Shown: positions 27,497-36,302 of the stretch, in pieces
How positions within the stretch are numbered: position 1 is the first letter of the stretch
How the letters are laid out: each line of letters starts with the position of its first letter
From: Burkholderia sp. NRF60-BP8
GTDB taxonomy: Bacteria; Pseudomonadota; Gammaproteobacteria; Burkholderiales; Burkholderiaceae
Length of the DNA stretch: 64,000 nucleotides
NCBI RefSeq assembly: GCF_001522585.2
Contig: NZ_CP013373.1
Coordinates: forward strand, 2,604,001-2,668,000
Direction of reading: 5' to 3'
The notes under the pieces: model-generated
Database searches by the model: none
Told to the model about the DNA's origin: nothing
What the model saw: the letters and a program-made list of their open reading frames with translations, nothing else
Position numbers and translations under genes: made by a program

Positions 27497-28588
27497 TTAC
27501 GTATTTTGAACAACGATCGACGGGAACTTCGACGTCATGTCGCGCGATCGCTCGGCAATCGCCAGCGCGACGCCGCGCGCGATATCGCGGTAGCGCCGCG
27601 CGAGCGCGCCGTCCGGCTCGGCCGCCACCGTCGGCGCGCCGCTGTCGGCGCGCTCGCGAATCGCGATGTCGAGCGGCAGGCTGCCCAGCACGTTCACGCC
27701 GTAATCCTTCGCCATCCGCTCCGCGCCGCCCGCGCCGAAGATGTGCTCCTCGTGGCCGCAGTTCGAGCAGATGTGGATGCTCATGTTCTCGACGATGCCG
27801 AGGATCGGGATGCCGACCTTCTCGAACATCTTCAGCCCCTTCTTCGCGTCGAGCAGCGCGATGTCCTGCGGCGTCGTGACGATCACCGCGCCGGTGACGG
27901 GCACGCGCTGCGCGAGCGTGAGCTGGATGTCGCCCGTACCGGGCGGCATGTCGACGATCAGATAGTCGAGCTCGCGCCAGTTGGTCTGGCGCAGCAGTTG
28001 CTCGAGCGCGGACGTCGCCATCGGGCCGCGCCACACCATCGGGTTGTCTTCCTCGATCAGGAAGCCGATCGAGTTCGCCTGCAGCCCGTGGCCGACGAGC
28101 GGGTTCATCGACTGGTTGTCCGGCGACTCGGGGCGCTGGCCGTGGATGCCGAGCATCGTCGGCAGCGACGGGCCGTAGATGTCGGCGTCGAGGATGCCGA
28201 CCGACGCGCCTTCCGCGGCGAGCGCGAGCGCGAGGTTCACGGCCGTCGTGCTCTTGCCGACGCCGCCCTTGCCCGACGCGACCGCGACGATGTTCTTCAC
28301 ATTCGGCAACAGCTTCACGCCGCGCTGCACCGTATGCGCGACGATTTCCTGCGACACGGCGACGCGCGCGTCGCGCACGCCCGGCACGGCCTGCAGCGCC
28401 GCGGCGACGCGCGCGCGCACGTCGTCGTGCTGGCTGCGCGCCGGATAACCGAGCACCACGTCGAGCGCCACGACATCGCCGTCGATCGCGACGTTGCGCA
28501 CGCCCTTGTTCGCCGTATACGGCCGGCCGGTATTGGGGTCGACGACTGCCGCCAGTGCGGCGTCGACTTGTACCCGGTCAATGCTCAT
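27497..28588 (-). CDS. apbC: Iron-sulphur cluster carrier ATPase ApbC/Mrp
   Basis: A 363-residue P-loop protein that carries and transfers Fe-S clusters in the cytoplasm. The N-terminal MIP18-like domain (about 1-90) is followed by the deviant Walker A SGKGGVGKST with Lys112. ILDADIYGPSLP and DMPPGTGD are the other nucleotide motifs, and the cluster-binding pair is Cys274-X2-Cys277 in ICSNCGHEE. The start is the ATG at 28588 (MSIDRVQVDAAL); upstream codons in the frame are AT-rich non-coding sequence. It stands alone, divergent from the OmpA-family gene. Confidence 0.95.
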   Translation of the reverse strand: MSIDRVQVDAALAAVVDPNTGRPYTANKGVRNVAIDGDVVALDVVLGYPARSQHDDVRARVAAALQAVPGVRDARVAVSQEIVAHTVQRGVKLLPNVKNIVAVASGKGGVGKSTTAVNLALALAAEGASVGILDADIYGPSLPTMLGIHGQRPESPDNQSMNPLVGHGLQANSIGFLIEEDNPMVWRGPMATSALEQLLRQTNWRELDYLIVDMPPGTGDIQLTLAQRVPVTGAVIVTTPQDIALLDAKKGLKMFEKVGIPILGIVENMSIHICSNCGHEEHIFGAGGAERMAKDYGVNVLGSLPLDIAIRERADSGAPTVAAEPDGALARRYRDIARGVALAIAERSRDMTSKFPSIVVQNT

Positions 28589-28940
28589 CGAAACTCCGTG
28601 AAAACGTTTTTCTCGCACGCAAACGTCAAAAAATATCAAATTACGCTGCGAAAATCGGGAAAAGTGAAAGAATCTGTTGCACGCCATTGCGCGAACGCGC
28701 GACCCGGCGCACTCTTCGCGTGCGGCACGCTATAGGGCCAAATCGGCCGCTTACCGCCTATATTGTAGAGGCTGACGCGTCGCGCTGTCCGAACAGCCAC
28801 GCTGACGGACAGGGCATGCGATCGCCTCGGCGGCTGCCGCGAGCGCAGGCCGGCCTTCCTTTTTCGGCCGGCCCGCGCAGGGAGCCGTAGCTGTTGTTTG
28901 TCGTCGTTGTCGACTCGTTCAACCAAGAGAGGAATCCAAC
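28589..28940. other. 352-bp divergent intergenic region, apbC / OmpA-family gene
   Basis: Must hold the promoters of both flanking genes. The apbC-proximal 100 bp is clearly richer in A+T than its surroundings (AAAAAATATCAAATTACG). Nearer the OmpA gene there is a TATATT-like element at about 28759 and an SD (GAGAGGAAT) just before the start. No hairpin, repeat or small gene is evident. Confidence 0.5.
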
Positions 28941-29588
28941 ATGAACATGAAAATCGCGACTCGCCTGTCCGTCTTCGCACTCGCCGGCGCGCTGCTGGCA
29001 GGCTGCGCCACGCAGCAGGGCAACAATACGGCCGTCGGCACCGGCACGGGCGCGGCGCTGGGCGCAGGGATCGGCGCACTGGCCGGCGGCGGCAAGGGCG
29101 CGGCGATCGGCGCGGGCGTCGGCGCACTGGTCGGCGGCGTGACGGGTTACAACTGGCAAGCGATCAAGAACAAGCTCGCACCGTCGGCAGCGCAGACGGG
29201 TACGCAGGTCACCGAACAGCCGGACGGCTCGCTGAAGCTGAACGTGCCGAGCTCGGTCACGTTCGCGACGAACCAGTACGCGATCACGCCGGCGTTCACG
29301 CCGCTGCTGAACGACCTGGCGACGACGCTGAACCAGAACCCGCAAGTGACGGCGTCGATCGTCGGCTACACGGACAGCACGGGCTCGGCGCAGCTGAACC
29401 AGACGCTGTCGCAGAACCGCGCGCAAAGCGTCGTGAACGCGCTCGTGCAGCGCGGCGTGAACGGCGGCCGTCTGTCGGCGCAAGGCATGGGCGCATCGAA
29501 CCCGATCGCGGACAACGCGACCGAAGCCGGCCGCGCACAAAACCGCCGCGTCGAGATCTACCTGCGCGCGCCGCAACAGCATCAGTAA
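28941..29588 (+). CDS. OmpA-family outer-membrane lipoprotein with glycine zipper
   Basis: A 215-residue lipoprotein (lipobox LLAGC, Cys22). Residues about 33-72 are a glycine/alanine-rich zipper (GTGTGAALGAGIGALAGG and a second copy), expected to insert in a membrane. Residues about 105-210 form an OmpA-C/peptidoglycan-binding domain with GYTDSTGSAQLNQTLSQNRA and AGRAQNRRVEI. This is the YiaD/Pal-like architecture that ties the outer membrane to peptidoglycan. Met1 or Met3 could be the start. Two hairpins follow the stop codon. Confidence 0.92.
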   Translation: MNMKIATRLSVFALAGALLAGCATQQGNNTAVGTGTGAALGAGIGALAGGGKGAAIGAGVGALVGGVTGYNWQAIKNKLAPSAAQTGTQVTEQPDGSLKLNVPSSVTFATNQYAITPAFTPLLNDLATTLNQNPQVTASIVGYTDSTGSAQLNQTLSQNRAQSVVNALVQRGVNGGRLSAQGMGASNPIADNATEAGRAQNRRVEIYLRAPQQHQ

Positions 29589-29609
29589 GCGCGACCACGA
29601 GAGGAAACG

Positions 29610-29659
29610 TGCGGGCGCCCTGCCCGCACAGCCCCGCCTCACAAGGCTTTCGGCGGGGC
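29610..29659 (+). terminator. Two consecutive hairpins after the OmpA-family gene
   Basis: TGCGGGC/GCCCGCA (29610-29628) and GCCCCGCC/GGCGGGGC (29631-29659) lie directly after the stop codon. No T-run follows, so termination may be incomplete or Rho-assisted. Confidence 0.45.
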
Positions 29660-29721
29660 CGGTAACAAATCGAAAAATTTTTCGAACTTCTGTCGCAGGC
29701 CGTGGTCAGTATTTACGGTAC

Positions 29722-29799
29722 GCGGCTGGTGTTGCCGGCGCGTCACCATTCTCCTCTTGTCGTTGTTGCTCCGGGGCCGTATCCGCCCCGGTTTTTTTT
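29722..29799 (+). ncRNA. Candidate small RNA upstream of metG
   Basis: A free-standing strong Rho-independent terminator at 29771-29799 is not adjacent to any gene end: the OmpA-family stop is 180 bp away, with hairpins in between. Upstream, TTCTGT and TATTTA with a 16-bp spacer could form a promoter starting RNA near 29722. The intervening sequence contains TCTCCTCTT (29750-29758), complementary to a Shine-Dalgarno consensus, as is common in trans-acting sRNAs. Alternatively the region could be a long 3' UTR, or on the other strand the start of a 36-residue frame ([12 protein letters not shown]); no family is recognised for either. Confidence 0.35.
29771..29799 (+). terminator. Strong Rho-independent terminator upstream of metG
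   Basis: Stem CCGGGGC / GCCCCGG with a 7-nt loop followed by eight T residues, the best-formed terminator in this part of the window. Confidence 0.88.
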
Positions 29800-29920
29800 G
29801 TTCGCGAAATTCGTGCTGCAACGCAGCATGGCGCTGTCAGGCGCGCCACCTGCGCGGCCTCGCCCCTTCTGCCGCCCCGGTCCGCGGCGCGTGCCCGCCG
29901 CGCTGGCCCTTGCCCCCTGC

Positions 29921-29926
29921 TAGAAT
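29921..29926 (+). promoter_or_regulatory. Candidate -10 of metG
   Basis: TAGAAT followed by CGCGG, 43 bp before the metG ATG and identical to the argH element. The -35 is not evident. Confidence 0.45.
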
Positions 29927-29969
29927 CGCGGTTTCCCGTCGTTTTTCCCGCTGTTCTTCTCCAGACCCT

Positions 29970-32126
29970 ATGTCCGCATCCGACCTCACTTCCGTGCAGG
30001 CTGCGGCGCCGCAAGGTGGCCGCCAGATCCTCGTTACGTCCGCACTGCCCTACGCCAACGGGCAGATCCACATCGGCCACCTGGTCGAGTACATCCAGAC
30101 CGACATCTGGGTGCGGGCGCTGCGAATGCATGGCCACGAGGTCTACTACATCGGCGCCGACGATACGCACGGCACGCCGATCATGCTGCGCGCGGAGCAG
30201 GAAGGCCTGACCCCGAAGCAGCTGATCGACCGCGTGTGGACCGAGCACAAGCGCGACTTCGACAGCTTCGGCGTGTCGTTCGACAACTTCTACTCGACCG
30301 ATTCGGACGAGAACCGCGTGCTGAGCGAGAAGATCTATCTCGCGCTGCAGGAAGCCGGCCTGATCGCCGAACGCGAAATCGAGCAAGCGTACGATCCGGT
30401 CAAGGAAATGTTCCTGCCGGACCGCTTCATCAAGGGCGAGTGCCCGAAGTGCCACGCGAAGGACCAGTACGGCGACAGCTGCGAAGTGTGCGGCTCGACG
30501 TACCTGCCGACCGATCTGCTGAACCCGTATTCGGTCGTGTCGGGCGCGACGCCGGTGCGCAAGACCTCGAAGCACTACTTCTTCCGCCTGTCCGACCCGC
30601 GCTGCGAATCGTTCCTGCGCGAATGGGTGAGCGGCCTCGCGCAGCCCGAAGCGACCAACAAGATGCGCGAATGGCTCGGCGACGCCGGCGAAGCCAAGCT
30701 CGCCGACTGGGACATCTCGCGCGACGCGCCGTACTTCGGCTTCGAGATCCCCGGCGCGCCCGGCAAGTATTTCTACGTGTGGCTCGACGCGCCGGTCGGC
30801 TACTACGCGAGCTTCAAGAACCTGTGCGACCGCAACGGCATCGATTTCGACGCGTGGATCCGCCCGGGCTCGAAGGCCGAGCAATATCACTTCATCGGCA
30901 AGGACATCCTGTACTTCCACACGCTGTTCTGGCCGGCGATGCTCGAGTTCTCGGGCCACCGCACGCCGACCAACGTGTTCGCGCACGGCTTCCTGACGGT
31001 CGACGGCGCGAAGATGTCGAAATCGCGCGGCACGTTCATCACCGCGCGGAGCTACATCGACACGGGCCTGAACCCCGAGTGGCTGCGCTACTACTTCGCC
31101 GCGAAGCTGAACGCGACGATGGAAGACATCGACCTGAACCTCGACGACTTCCAGGCGCGCGTGAACAGCGATCTCGTCGGCAAGTACGTGAACATCGCGA
31201 GTCGCGCGGCCGGCTTCCTGATCAAGCGTTTCGACGGCCGCGTGCAGGACAGCGCGATGAATCATCCGCTCGTCGCGAAGCTGCGCGATGCGATCGCGCA
31301 GATCGCCGCGAACTACGAAGCACGCGAATACGGCCGCGCGCTGCGCCACACGATGGAGCTCGCGGACGAAGTGAACGCGTACGTCGACGGCGCGAAGCCG
31401 TGGGATCTCGCGAAGGATCCGGCCAACGCGGTCGCGCTGCACGAAACCTGCAGCGTGAGCCTCGAAGCCTTCCGCCTGCTGTCGCTCGCGCTGAAGCCGG
31501 TGATCCCGCGCGTCGCCGAAGCGGTCGAGGCGTTCTTCGGGATTGCGCCGCTCGTGTGGGCCGATGCCGCGAAGCCGCTGTCGTCGGCGCAGCCGATCAA
31601 GGCGTACCAGCACCTGATGACGCGCGTCGATGCGAAGCAGATCGAAGCGCTGCTGGCCGCGAACCGCGATTCGCTGCAGGCCGAAGCAACGGGTGCAGCC
31701 GCCGCGAGCGCGAACGCCGCGAAGCATGCGAAGCGCGATGCCAACGCGAACGCGAAGCCGGCCGCCGCGAACGGCGCCGACGACGCGCCGATCTCGATCG
31801 ACGATTTCGCGAAGATCGACCTGCGCATCGCGAAGATCGTCGCGTGCCAGGCCGTCGAAGGCTCGGACAAGCTGCTGCAGCTCACGCTCGACGTCGGCGA
31901 GGAAAAGACCCGCAACGTGTTTTCGGGCATCAAGTCCGCGTATCAGCCGGAGCAGCTCGTCGGCAAGCTGACGGTGATGGTCGCGAACCTCGCGCCGCGC
32001 AAGATGAAGTTCGGCCTGTCCGAAGGGATGGTGCTCGCCGCGTCGGCCGCCGACGAAAAGGCGGAACCGGGTCTCTACATCCTCGAGCCGCACAGCGGCG
32101 CGAAGCCCGGCATGCGCGTGAAGTAA
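29970..32126 (+). CDS. metG: Methionyl-tRNA synthetase
   Basis: Charges tRNA-Met with methionine. The 718-residue product has the class I HIGH sequence itself (His34-Ile-Gly-His37), the KMSKS loop from Lys348, and a zinc knuckle around 152-170 (CPKC and CEVC). The anticodon-binding helical domain follows. A low-complexity Ala/Lys/Asn linker (about 570-610) leads to the C-terminal EMAP/Trbp111-like tRNA-binding domain (about 615-718), used for dimerisation. The ATG at 29970 ([13 protein letters not shown]) was chosen as the first start downstream of the promoter-like TAGAAT. Confidence 0.97.
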   Translation: MSASDLTSVQAAAPQGGRQILVTSALPYANGQIHIGHLVEYIQTDIWVRALRMHGHEVYYIGADDTHGTPIMLRAEQEGLTPKQLIDRVWTEHKRDFDSFGVSFDNFYSTDSDENRVLSEKIYLALQEAGLIAEREIEQAYDPVKEMFLPDRFIKGECPKCHAKDQYGDSCEVCGSTYLPTDLLNPYSVVSGATPVRKTSKHYFFRLSDPRCESFLREWVSGLAQPEATNKMREWLGDAGEAKLADWDISRDAPYFGFEIPGAPGKYFYVWLDAPVGYYASFKNLCDRNGIDFDAWIRPGSKAEQYHFIGKDILYFHTLFWPAMLEFSGHRTPTNVFAHGFLTVDGAKMSKSRGTFITARSYIDTGLNPEWLRYYFAAKLNATMEDIDLNLDDFQARVNSDLVGKYVNIASRAAGFLIKRFDGRVQDSAMNHPLVAKLRDAIAQIAANYEAREYGRALRHTMELADEVNAYVDGAKPWDLAKDPANAVALHETCSVSLEAFRLLSLALKPVIPRVAEAVEAFFGIAPLVWADAAKPLSSAQPIKAYQHLMTRVDAKQIEALLAANRDSLQAEATGAAAASANAAKHAKRDANANAKPAAANGADDAPISIDDFAKIDLRIAKIVACQAVEGSDKLLQLTLDVGEEKTRNVFSGIKSAYQPEQLVGKLTVMVANLAPRKMKFGLSEGMVLAASAADEKAEPGLYILEPHSGAKPGMRVK

Positions 32127-32150
32127 GCCGAACGCGCTGCTGCCGGCGCC

Positions 32151-32189
32151 AAAAAGCCCCGCACGATTCGACATCGTGCGGGGCTTTTT
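32151..32189. terminator. Bidirectional terminator between metG and tamB
   Basis: A 13-bp stem, AGCCCCGCACGAT with its complement around TCGAC, flanked by AAAA on the left and TTTTT on the right, serving the convergent metG and tamA-tamB transcripts. Confidence 0.9.
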
Positions 32190-32218
32190 CATTGCCGCCC
32201 GCTACGCCGCGCCCGCGC

Positions 32219-35200
32219 TCAGCGCTGCCCGAACCAGCGGTCGAAACGCCGCGTGTAGTTCAAGTCGACGCCCTGGAACGTGCCGCCGTACGCGGACACC
32301 GACCAGAAGCGCGTCAGGTTGATCGTCGCCTTGAACGCGTTGCTCGCCGATTGCAGCCCCTGCTCGAAGCCGAGCACGAACCGCTCGTTGATCGCCTTCG
32401 ACACCAGCACGACCTGCGGATCGGTCAGGCCGACTTCGCTGCGGCCGACCGAGACCTCGTCGAGACCGAAGGTCTGCGCGACCCGCTTGCCGGTCACGCT
32501 GCCGAGCAGCCCGAGCGCCGCCGTCATCGCCCCCTGCTGGCCGACGTTGTTGCCCTGATCGGTGCCGTGCCCGAACAGCAGCCACGACAGCTTTTCGTTG
32601 TCCGTGACGTTCGGCTCCGACACCAGCTTGGCCGTCGGCGACTGGATCGTGCCCGTCACCTGCACGCCAGCCTCGACCTCCTGGTTGCGCCGCATCGCGA
32701 GAATGTTGACGCCCGGGTTCGACACGGGGCCGTTGAACGTGAAGAAGCCGTTCTCGACCGCGAGCTTGCGGCCGAACGTCGTGTACGTCGAGCCTTCGGT
32801 CACGCGCACGTTGCCGACCGCTCGCAGCGGCACGCCCGGCGCGCTCATCACGGTGATCGTGCCGCGCAGCCCGAGATCGGCGCCGTGCCCCTTGAAGCGG
32901 AAGTTGTTGCCGAGGCCGACGTCGATGTTCGCGCGCGGCGCCAGCGACGGCGCCGGCTTGTTTTCGACCGGCTTCGGCTTCGCGGCCGCGGTGCCGGTCG
33001 GCGTCTCGCCGCGCACCGTGCCGTCCGGCTGCACGATCACGACGTCGTCGGACAGGTGCGGCGCCGATTGCTCCGGCAGGTCGAACAGCGCGCGATCGAC
33101 CACGAACTTGCCGTCGATCGACAACGCGCCGCGCGGCCCGTCGTTCGCGACGGTGGCCTTGCCCGACAGCGACAGCTTGCGGTCCGGCGCCGCGAACAGT
33201 TCGAGCTTGTCCGCGACGATGCTGGCGGTCAGGTCGGGCGCCTCGCCGTCGAGGCGCACGCGGCCGAGCGCGCGCAGTGTGCCGTCGCCGCCGTGAAATT
33301 CGACCTGCTGGAATTCGACGAGGTTGTCCGACAGCTTCACGCGCACGATGCCGTCCTTCAGCTGCACGCCCTGGTCGATGAGCGTCGCGGACAGGTCGTC
33401 GCCCGTCAGCGTCCCCGACAGGTTCGGTTTCACCGGCGTGCCGGAGACCGTCAGCTTCAGCGCCGCGCGTCCGCCGAGCAGGTAGCTCGGCCCGAACAGG
33501 TTGCCGGTGGTCTTCAGCGCCGGGATGTCGGCATCGATGCGGCCCGACAGCGGACCGTCGTCGACGACCCCGAACACGCCGTCGCGCAGCGCGAACGGCA
33601 CCGCGACGTTCGCATCGAGCGTGCCGATCCGGCTCGCCTTCGCGAGCGCCGTCACGTTGAGGCGGTTGCCGGGCGCGAAGCTCGCGCGTGCGGACAGATC
33701 GGTCAGGCCGAGCGACGCGATGCCGCGCCCGGTCTCGATCGTCACGTCGCCGCCGCGGCGCTTCACCTGCACGTAACCCGTCGCGTTCGCGCCGAGCGAG
33801 AAATCCCAGTCAGCATCGAGCACGACGTCGGTGCGCACAGGCGGCCGCTGCCCCGTCAGTTCCTGGCGGACCTCGAGGAAACGCGCGACCGACGCGCCGC
33901 TCACCGAACCGGCCGAACGCATCTGGCCGCGATCGAACACGAACGACTTCAGGTCGATCGCCGCGCCTTCGAGCGTGAGCCGCGTCGCGCCGAGCGTCAC
34001 GCGGCCGGCGCCGGCCGATATCGTCAGCGGCGCCTGCAGCGCGAGCGCCGGCGTGCCGCGATTCGCGAGACGCGTGACGGTGCCGTCCCAGCGCATGCCG
34101 TCGCGGTTCTCGACCACGCCGCCGTTCGCCGCGAGCGTCAGGTCGATCACGCGGCCGCCGGCCGCTCCGAGCGCCGACGCGTCCAACGTGTGCTTCGCGC
34201 GCGTGCCGTCGAGGTTCGCGCGCAACGACTTCAGCTTGAACGAGCCGAGCGCGATGTCGGCCGCGTCCGCCGTGAACACGAGTGCGCCGTGCGCGCCGTC
34301 GCGGATGTCCGCGCGGCCCTGTGCGGTGCCGATCCGGTTCGACCCGACGACGACGTGCTCGGCCTTGTAGGTGGCCGTCACGTTCGGATGCGCGAAGCTG
34401 CCGGTCAGGTCGCCCTGCGCCTGCACGAGCCCTTCGACGCCGAAGCCGAGCCGGTCGAGCTGCGGCGCGTCGACGACGAAGCGCAGCCGGTCGCCGGGCG
34501 CGCCGAAGCTGCCGCGCAGGTCGACGTGGTTGCCGGCGATCGACAGGGTCGCGTTGCTCGGCAGGATCCGCGAGCCGGCGAGCTGCACGACGCCGGCGCC
34601 GGTCAGCGGCACGCCGTCGTACAGGCTGTCGGCGAGCTTGAAGGTCGCCTTCGTCGAGACCTGCGGCGCGAATGCGCCCGACGCGGTCAGCGTGCCCGAC
34701 ACGCGCGTCTCGCCGCGCTTGGCCGGCGCCCTGGCGGCCTTCGCCGGCGCCTTGCCGCCGCTCGCCTTCGGTGCGCTCGTCGCGGCGAGCAGCAGCGGAT
34801 CGAACGCGGTGAGCGTCGCCTTCGCGTCGTAGCTCGAATGCGCGTCGTGGCGGAATACGCCGGTCAGGTCGATGCGCCCCTTGGCCGCCGTCACGCGCGT
34901 GTCGGTCAGCACGGTCTGCTTCTGCGTCAGCGCGACCTTGGCGCGCGCGCCGAGCGCGAGCTTCGGGTCGTTCAGGTCGAAATCGACGGTCGTCGCGTCG
35001 CCCGCGAGCGTGACGCCGAGCGGGCCGCCAAGGCGCATCGGCCGCAGCTCGGCGACGAACGCGTTCAGGTCGAGGTTCGCGACCTTCAGGTCGAAGCGGC
35101 CCTTGCCGCCCGCGAGCGTGCCGCCGCCCGTCACGCTGCCGTCGCGGATCAGCTTCAGCGCGAGGCCGTCGATCCGTTGCGCGTGCGCGTCGAGATGCAC

Positions 35201-36262
35201 GTTCGCATGCGCGTCGATCAGCGGCAGCAGATGGTCGCCGAGCGTGCCCGGCTTCGCATTGACGATCGACACCGGGCCCGTCACCGCGAACCCCTTCGCC
35301 GGCGCCGAACCTGCCCGCGCGGTCACCGGCGCGAGTTCCGCGCGCACCGCGAGATCGGCCGCCGGCGCGCCGGGCGAAAGCGCTTGCGGGTTCACGTGAT
35401 CGAACGCGAGCGTCGCGCGCGTGAGCGGCACGGCGCCGAACGGCGCGGCCTCGACGTGCGCGCGCCCGTTCAGCTTCATCCCGCTCGCATCGACCTCGGC
35501 GACGAGCGCCTCGAGCGAGCCCGACACGCGGGCCCGCGCGTCGACCGCTTCGTCGGACAGCTTGCCTGCATAGGTAGCTTCGCCCGTCAGCGCGAACGGC
35601 TTCACGCCGTCGAGCTTCGCACGCGCGGTCAGCGCGCCGTACGGCGTGTCGACGCCGTCGAGCACGAGTTCATGGTGACGGCCGTCGCTGCGGCCGTTCA
35701 GCGCGAGATGGTCGAGCTGCGTCGTCGAACCGCCCTCGTGAATGGCGAGGCGGTCGACGCGCAGGTCGTCGATCCGCACCTGCAGCGGCAGGCTCAGGTC
35801 CTGCGGCATCGTACTCGGCGTCGACGGCCCCGGCGCGATCCGCACGTCGATCGTGCCGGCGCGCAGGTACGCGACGGACAGCCGCCACGGCGCGCGCGTC
35901 AGCGCCCAGCGGCCGTCGAGGCGATCGATGCGCACCTCGGTGCCGGTGCCGTCGGGGCTGGTCCACGCGAACCCGCGCAGGCGCACGCCGGTCGCGAGCG
36001 CGCCCCCTTCGAGCGTGCCCGCGAGCCGCGTGCCGAGCACCTTGCCGGCCGCCTGCCACGCGAGCCGCGTCCCGCGCTCGGTCGTCACCGCGCCCAGCAC
36101 GAGCGCCGCCGCCAGCACGACGAGCAGCACGACCGTCGCGAGCGTCCACGCGACGACACGCCACGCGCGGCCGCGGCGCGGCGCGCGCGGCGGCGTGTCG
36201 GGCGCGCCGTCGGGCGAATCCGGATCGTGAGGCGGCGGCGTGTCGTTCGGGTCCTTCGTCAT
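32219..36262 (-). CDS. tamB: Translocation and assembly module protein TamB
   Basis: A very long (about 1347-residue) inner-membrane-anchored, periplasm-spanning AsmA/DUF490-family protein. With TamA it supports outer-membrane protein assembly and, in current models, phospholipid transport. After a Pro/Asp-rich cytoplasmic start, one membrane helix lies near 35-55 (VVAWTLATVVLLVVLAAAL). The body is beta-rich and repetitive, and the C-terminal TamB domain (about 1000-1347) ends in LNYTRRFDRWFGQR, suited to docking on a barrel. The ATG at 36262 is used; an in-frame TTG at 36289 would add nine residues. Neither has a good SD, so coupling to tamA is likely. Confidence 0.93.
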   Translation of the reverse strand: MTKDPNDTPPPHDPDSPDGAPDTPPRAPRRGRAWRVVAWTLATVVLLVVLAAALVLGAVTTERGTRLAWQAAGKVLGTRLAGTLEGGALATGVRLRGFAWTSPDGTGTEVRIDRLDGRWALTRAPWRLSVAYLRAGTIDVRIAPGPSTPSTMPQDLSLPLQVRIDDLRVDRLAIHEGGSTTQLDHLALNGRSDGRHHELVLDGVDTPYGALTARAKLDGVKPFALTGEATYAGKLSDEAVDARARVSGSLEALVAEVDASGMKLNGRAHVEAAPFGAVPLTRATLAFDHVNPQALSPGAPAADLAVRAELAPVTARAGSAPAKGFAVTGPVSIVNAKPGTLGDHLLPLIDAHANVHLDAHAQRIDGLALKLIRDGSVTGGGTLAGGKGRFDLKVANLDLNAFVAELRPMRLGGPLGVTLAGDATTVDFDLNDPKLALGARAKVALTQKQTVLTDTRVTAAKGRIDLTGVFRHDAHSSYDAKATLTAFDPLLLAATSAPKASGGKAPAKAARAPAKRGETRVSGTLTASGAFAPQVSTKATFKLADSLYDGVPLTGAGVVQLAGSRILPSNATLSIAGNHVDLRGSFGAPGDRLRFVVDAPQLDRLGFGVEGLVQAQGDLTGSFAHPNVTATYKAEHVVVGSNRIGTAQGRADIRDGAHGALVFTADAADIALGSFKLKSLRANLDGTRAKHTLDASALGAAGGRVIDLTLAANGGVVENRDGMRWDGTVTRLANRGTPALALQAPLTISAGAGRVTLGATRLTLEGAAIDLKSFVFDRGQMRSAGSVSGASVARFLEVRQELTGQRPPVRTDVVLDADWDFSLGANATGYVQVKRRGGDVTIETGRGIASLGLTDLSARASFAPGNRLNVTALAKASRIGTLDANVAVPFALRDGVFGVVDDGPLSGRIDADIPALKTTGNLFGPSYLLGGRAALKLTVSGTPVKPNLSGTLTGDDLSATLIDQGVQLKDGIVRVKLSDNLVEFQQVEFHGGDGTLRALGRVRLDGEAPDLTASIVADKLELFAAPDRKLSLSGKATVANDGPRGALSIDGKFVVDRALFDLPEQSAPHLSDDVVIVQPDGTVRGETPTGTAAAKPKPVENKPAPSLAPRANIDVGLGNNFRFKGHGADLGLRGTITVMSAPGVPLRAVGNVRVTEGSTYTTFGRKLAVENGFFTFNGPVSNPGVNILAMRRNQEVEAGVQVTGTIQSPTAKLVSEPNVTDNEKLSWLLFGHGTDQGNNVGQQGAMTAALGLLGSVTGKRVAQTFGLDEVSVGRSEVGLTDPQVVLVSKAINERFVLGFEQGLQSASNAFKATINLTRFWSVSAYGGTFQGVDLNYTRRFDRWFGQR

Positions 36263-36302
36263 GCGGTTCGTCGTGCGGGTCGTCGTCAATAGGGCGACAG
36301 GT

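Noticed and set aside
36262..36289. Frameshift or missing start for tamA/tamB
   Set aside because: TTG with GAGG upstream accounts for tamA, and an ATG is present for tamB; both frames are intact.
30236..36292. A 2018-residue plus-strand open frame across metG and antisense to tamB
   Set aside because: Out of frame with metG and antisense to a clear TamB; Arg/His-rich shadow with no recognisable domain.
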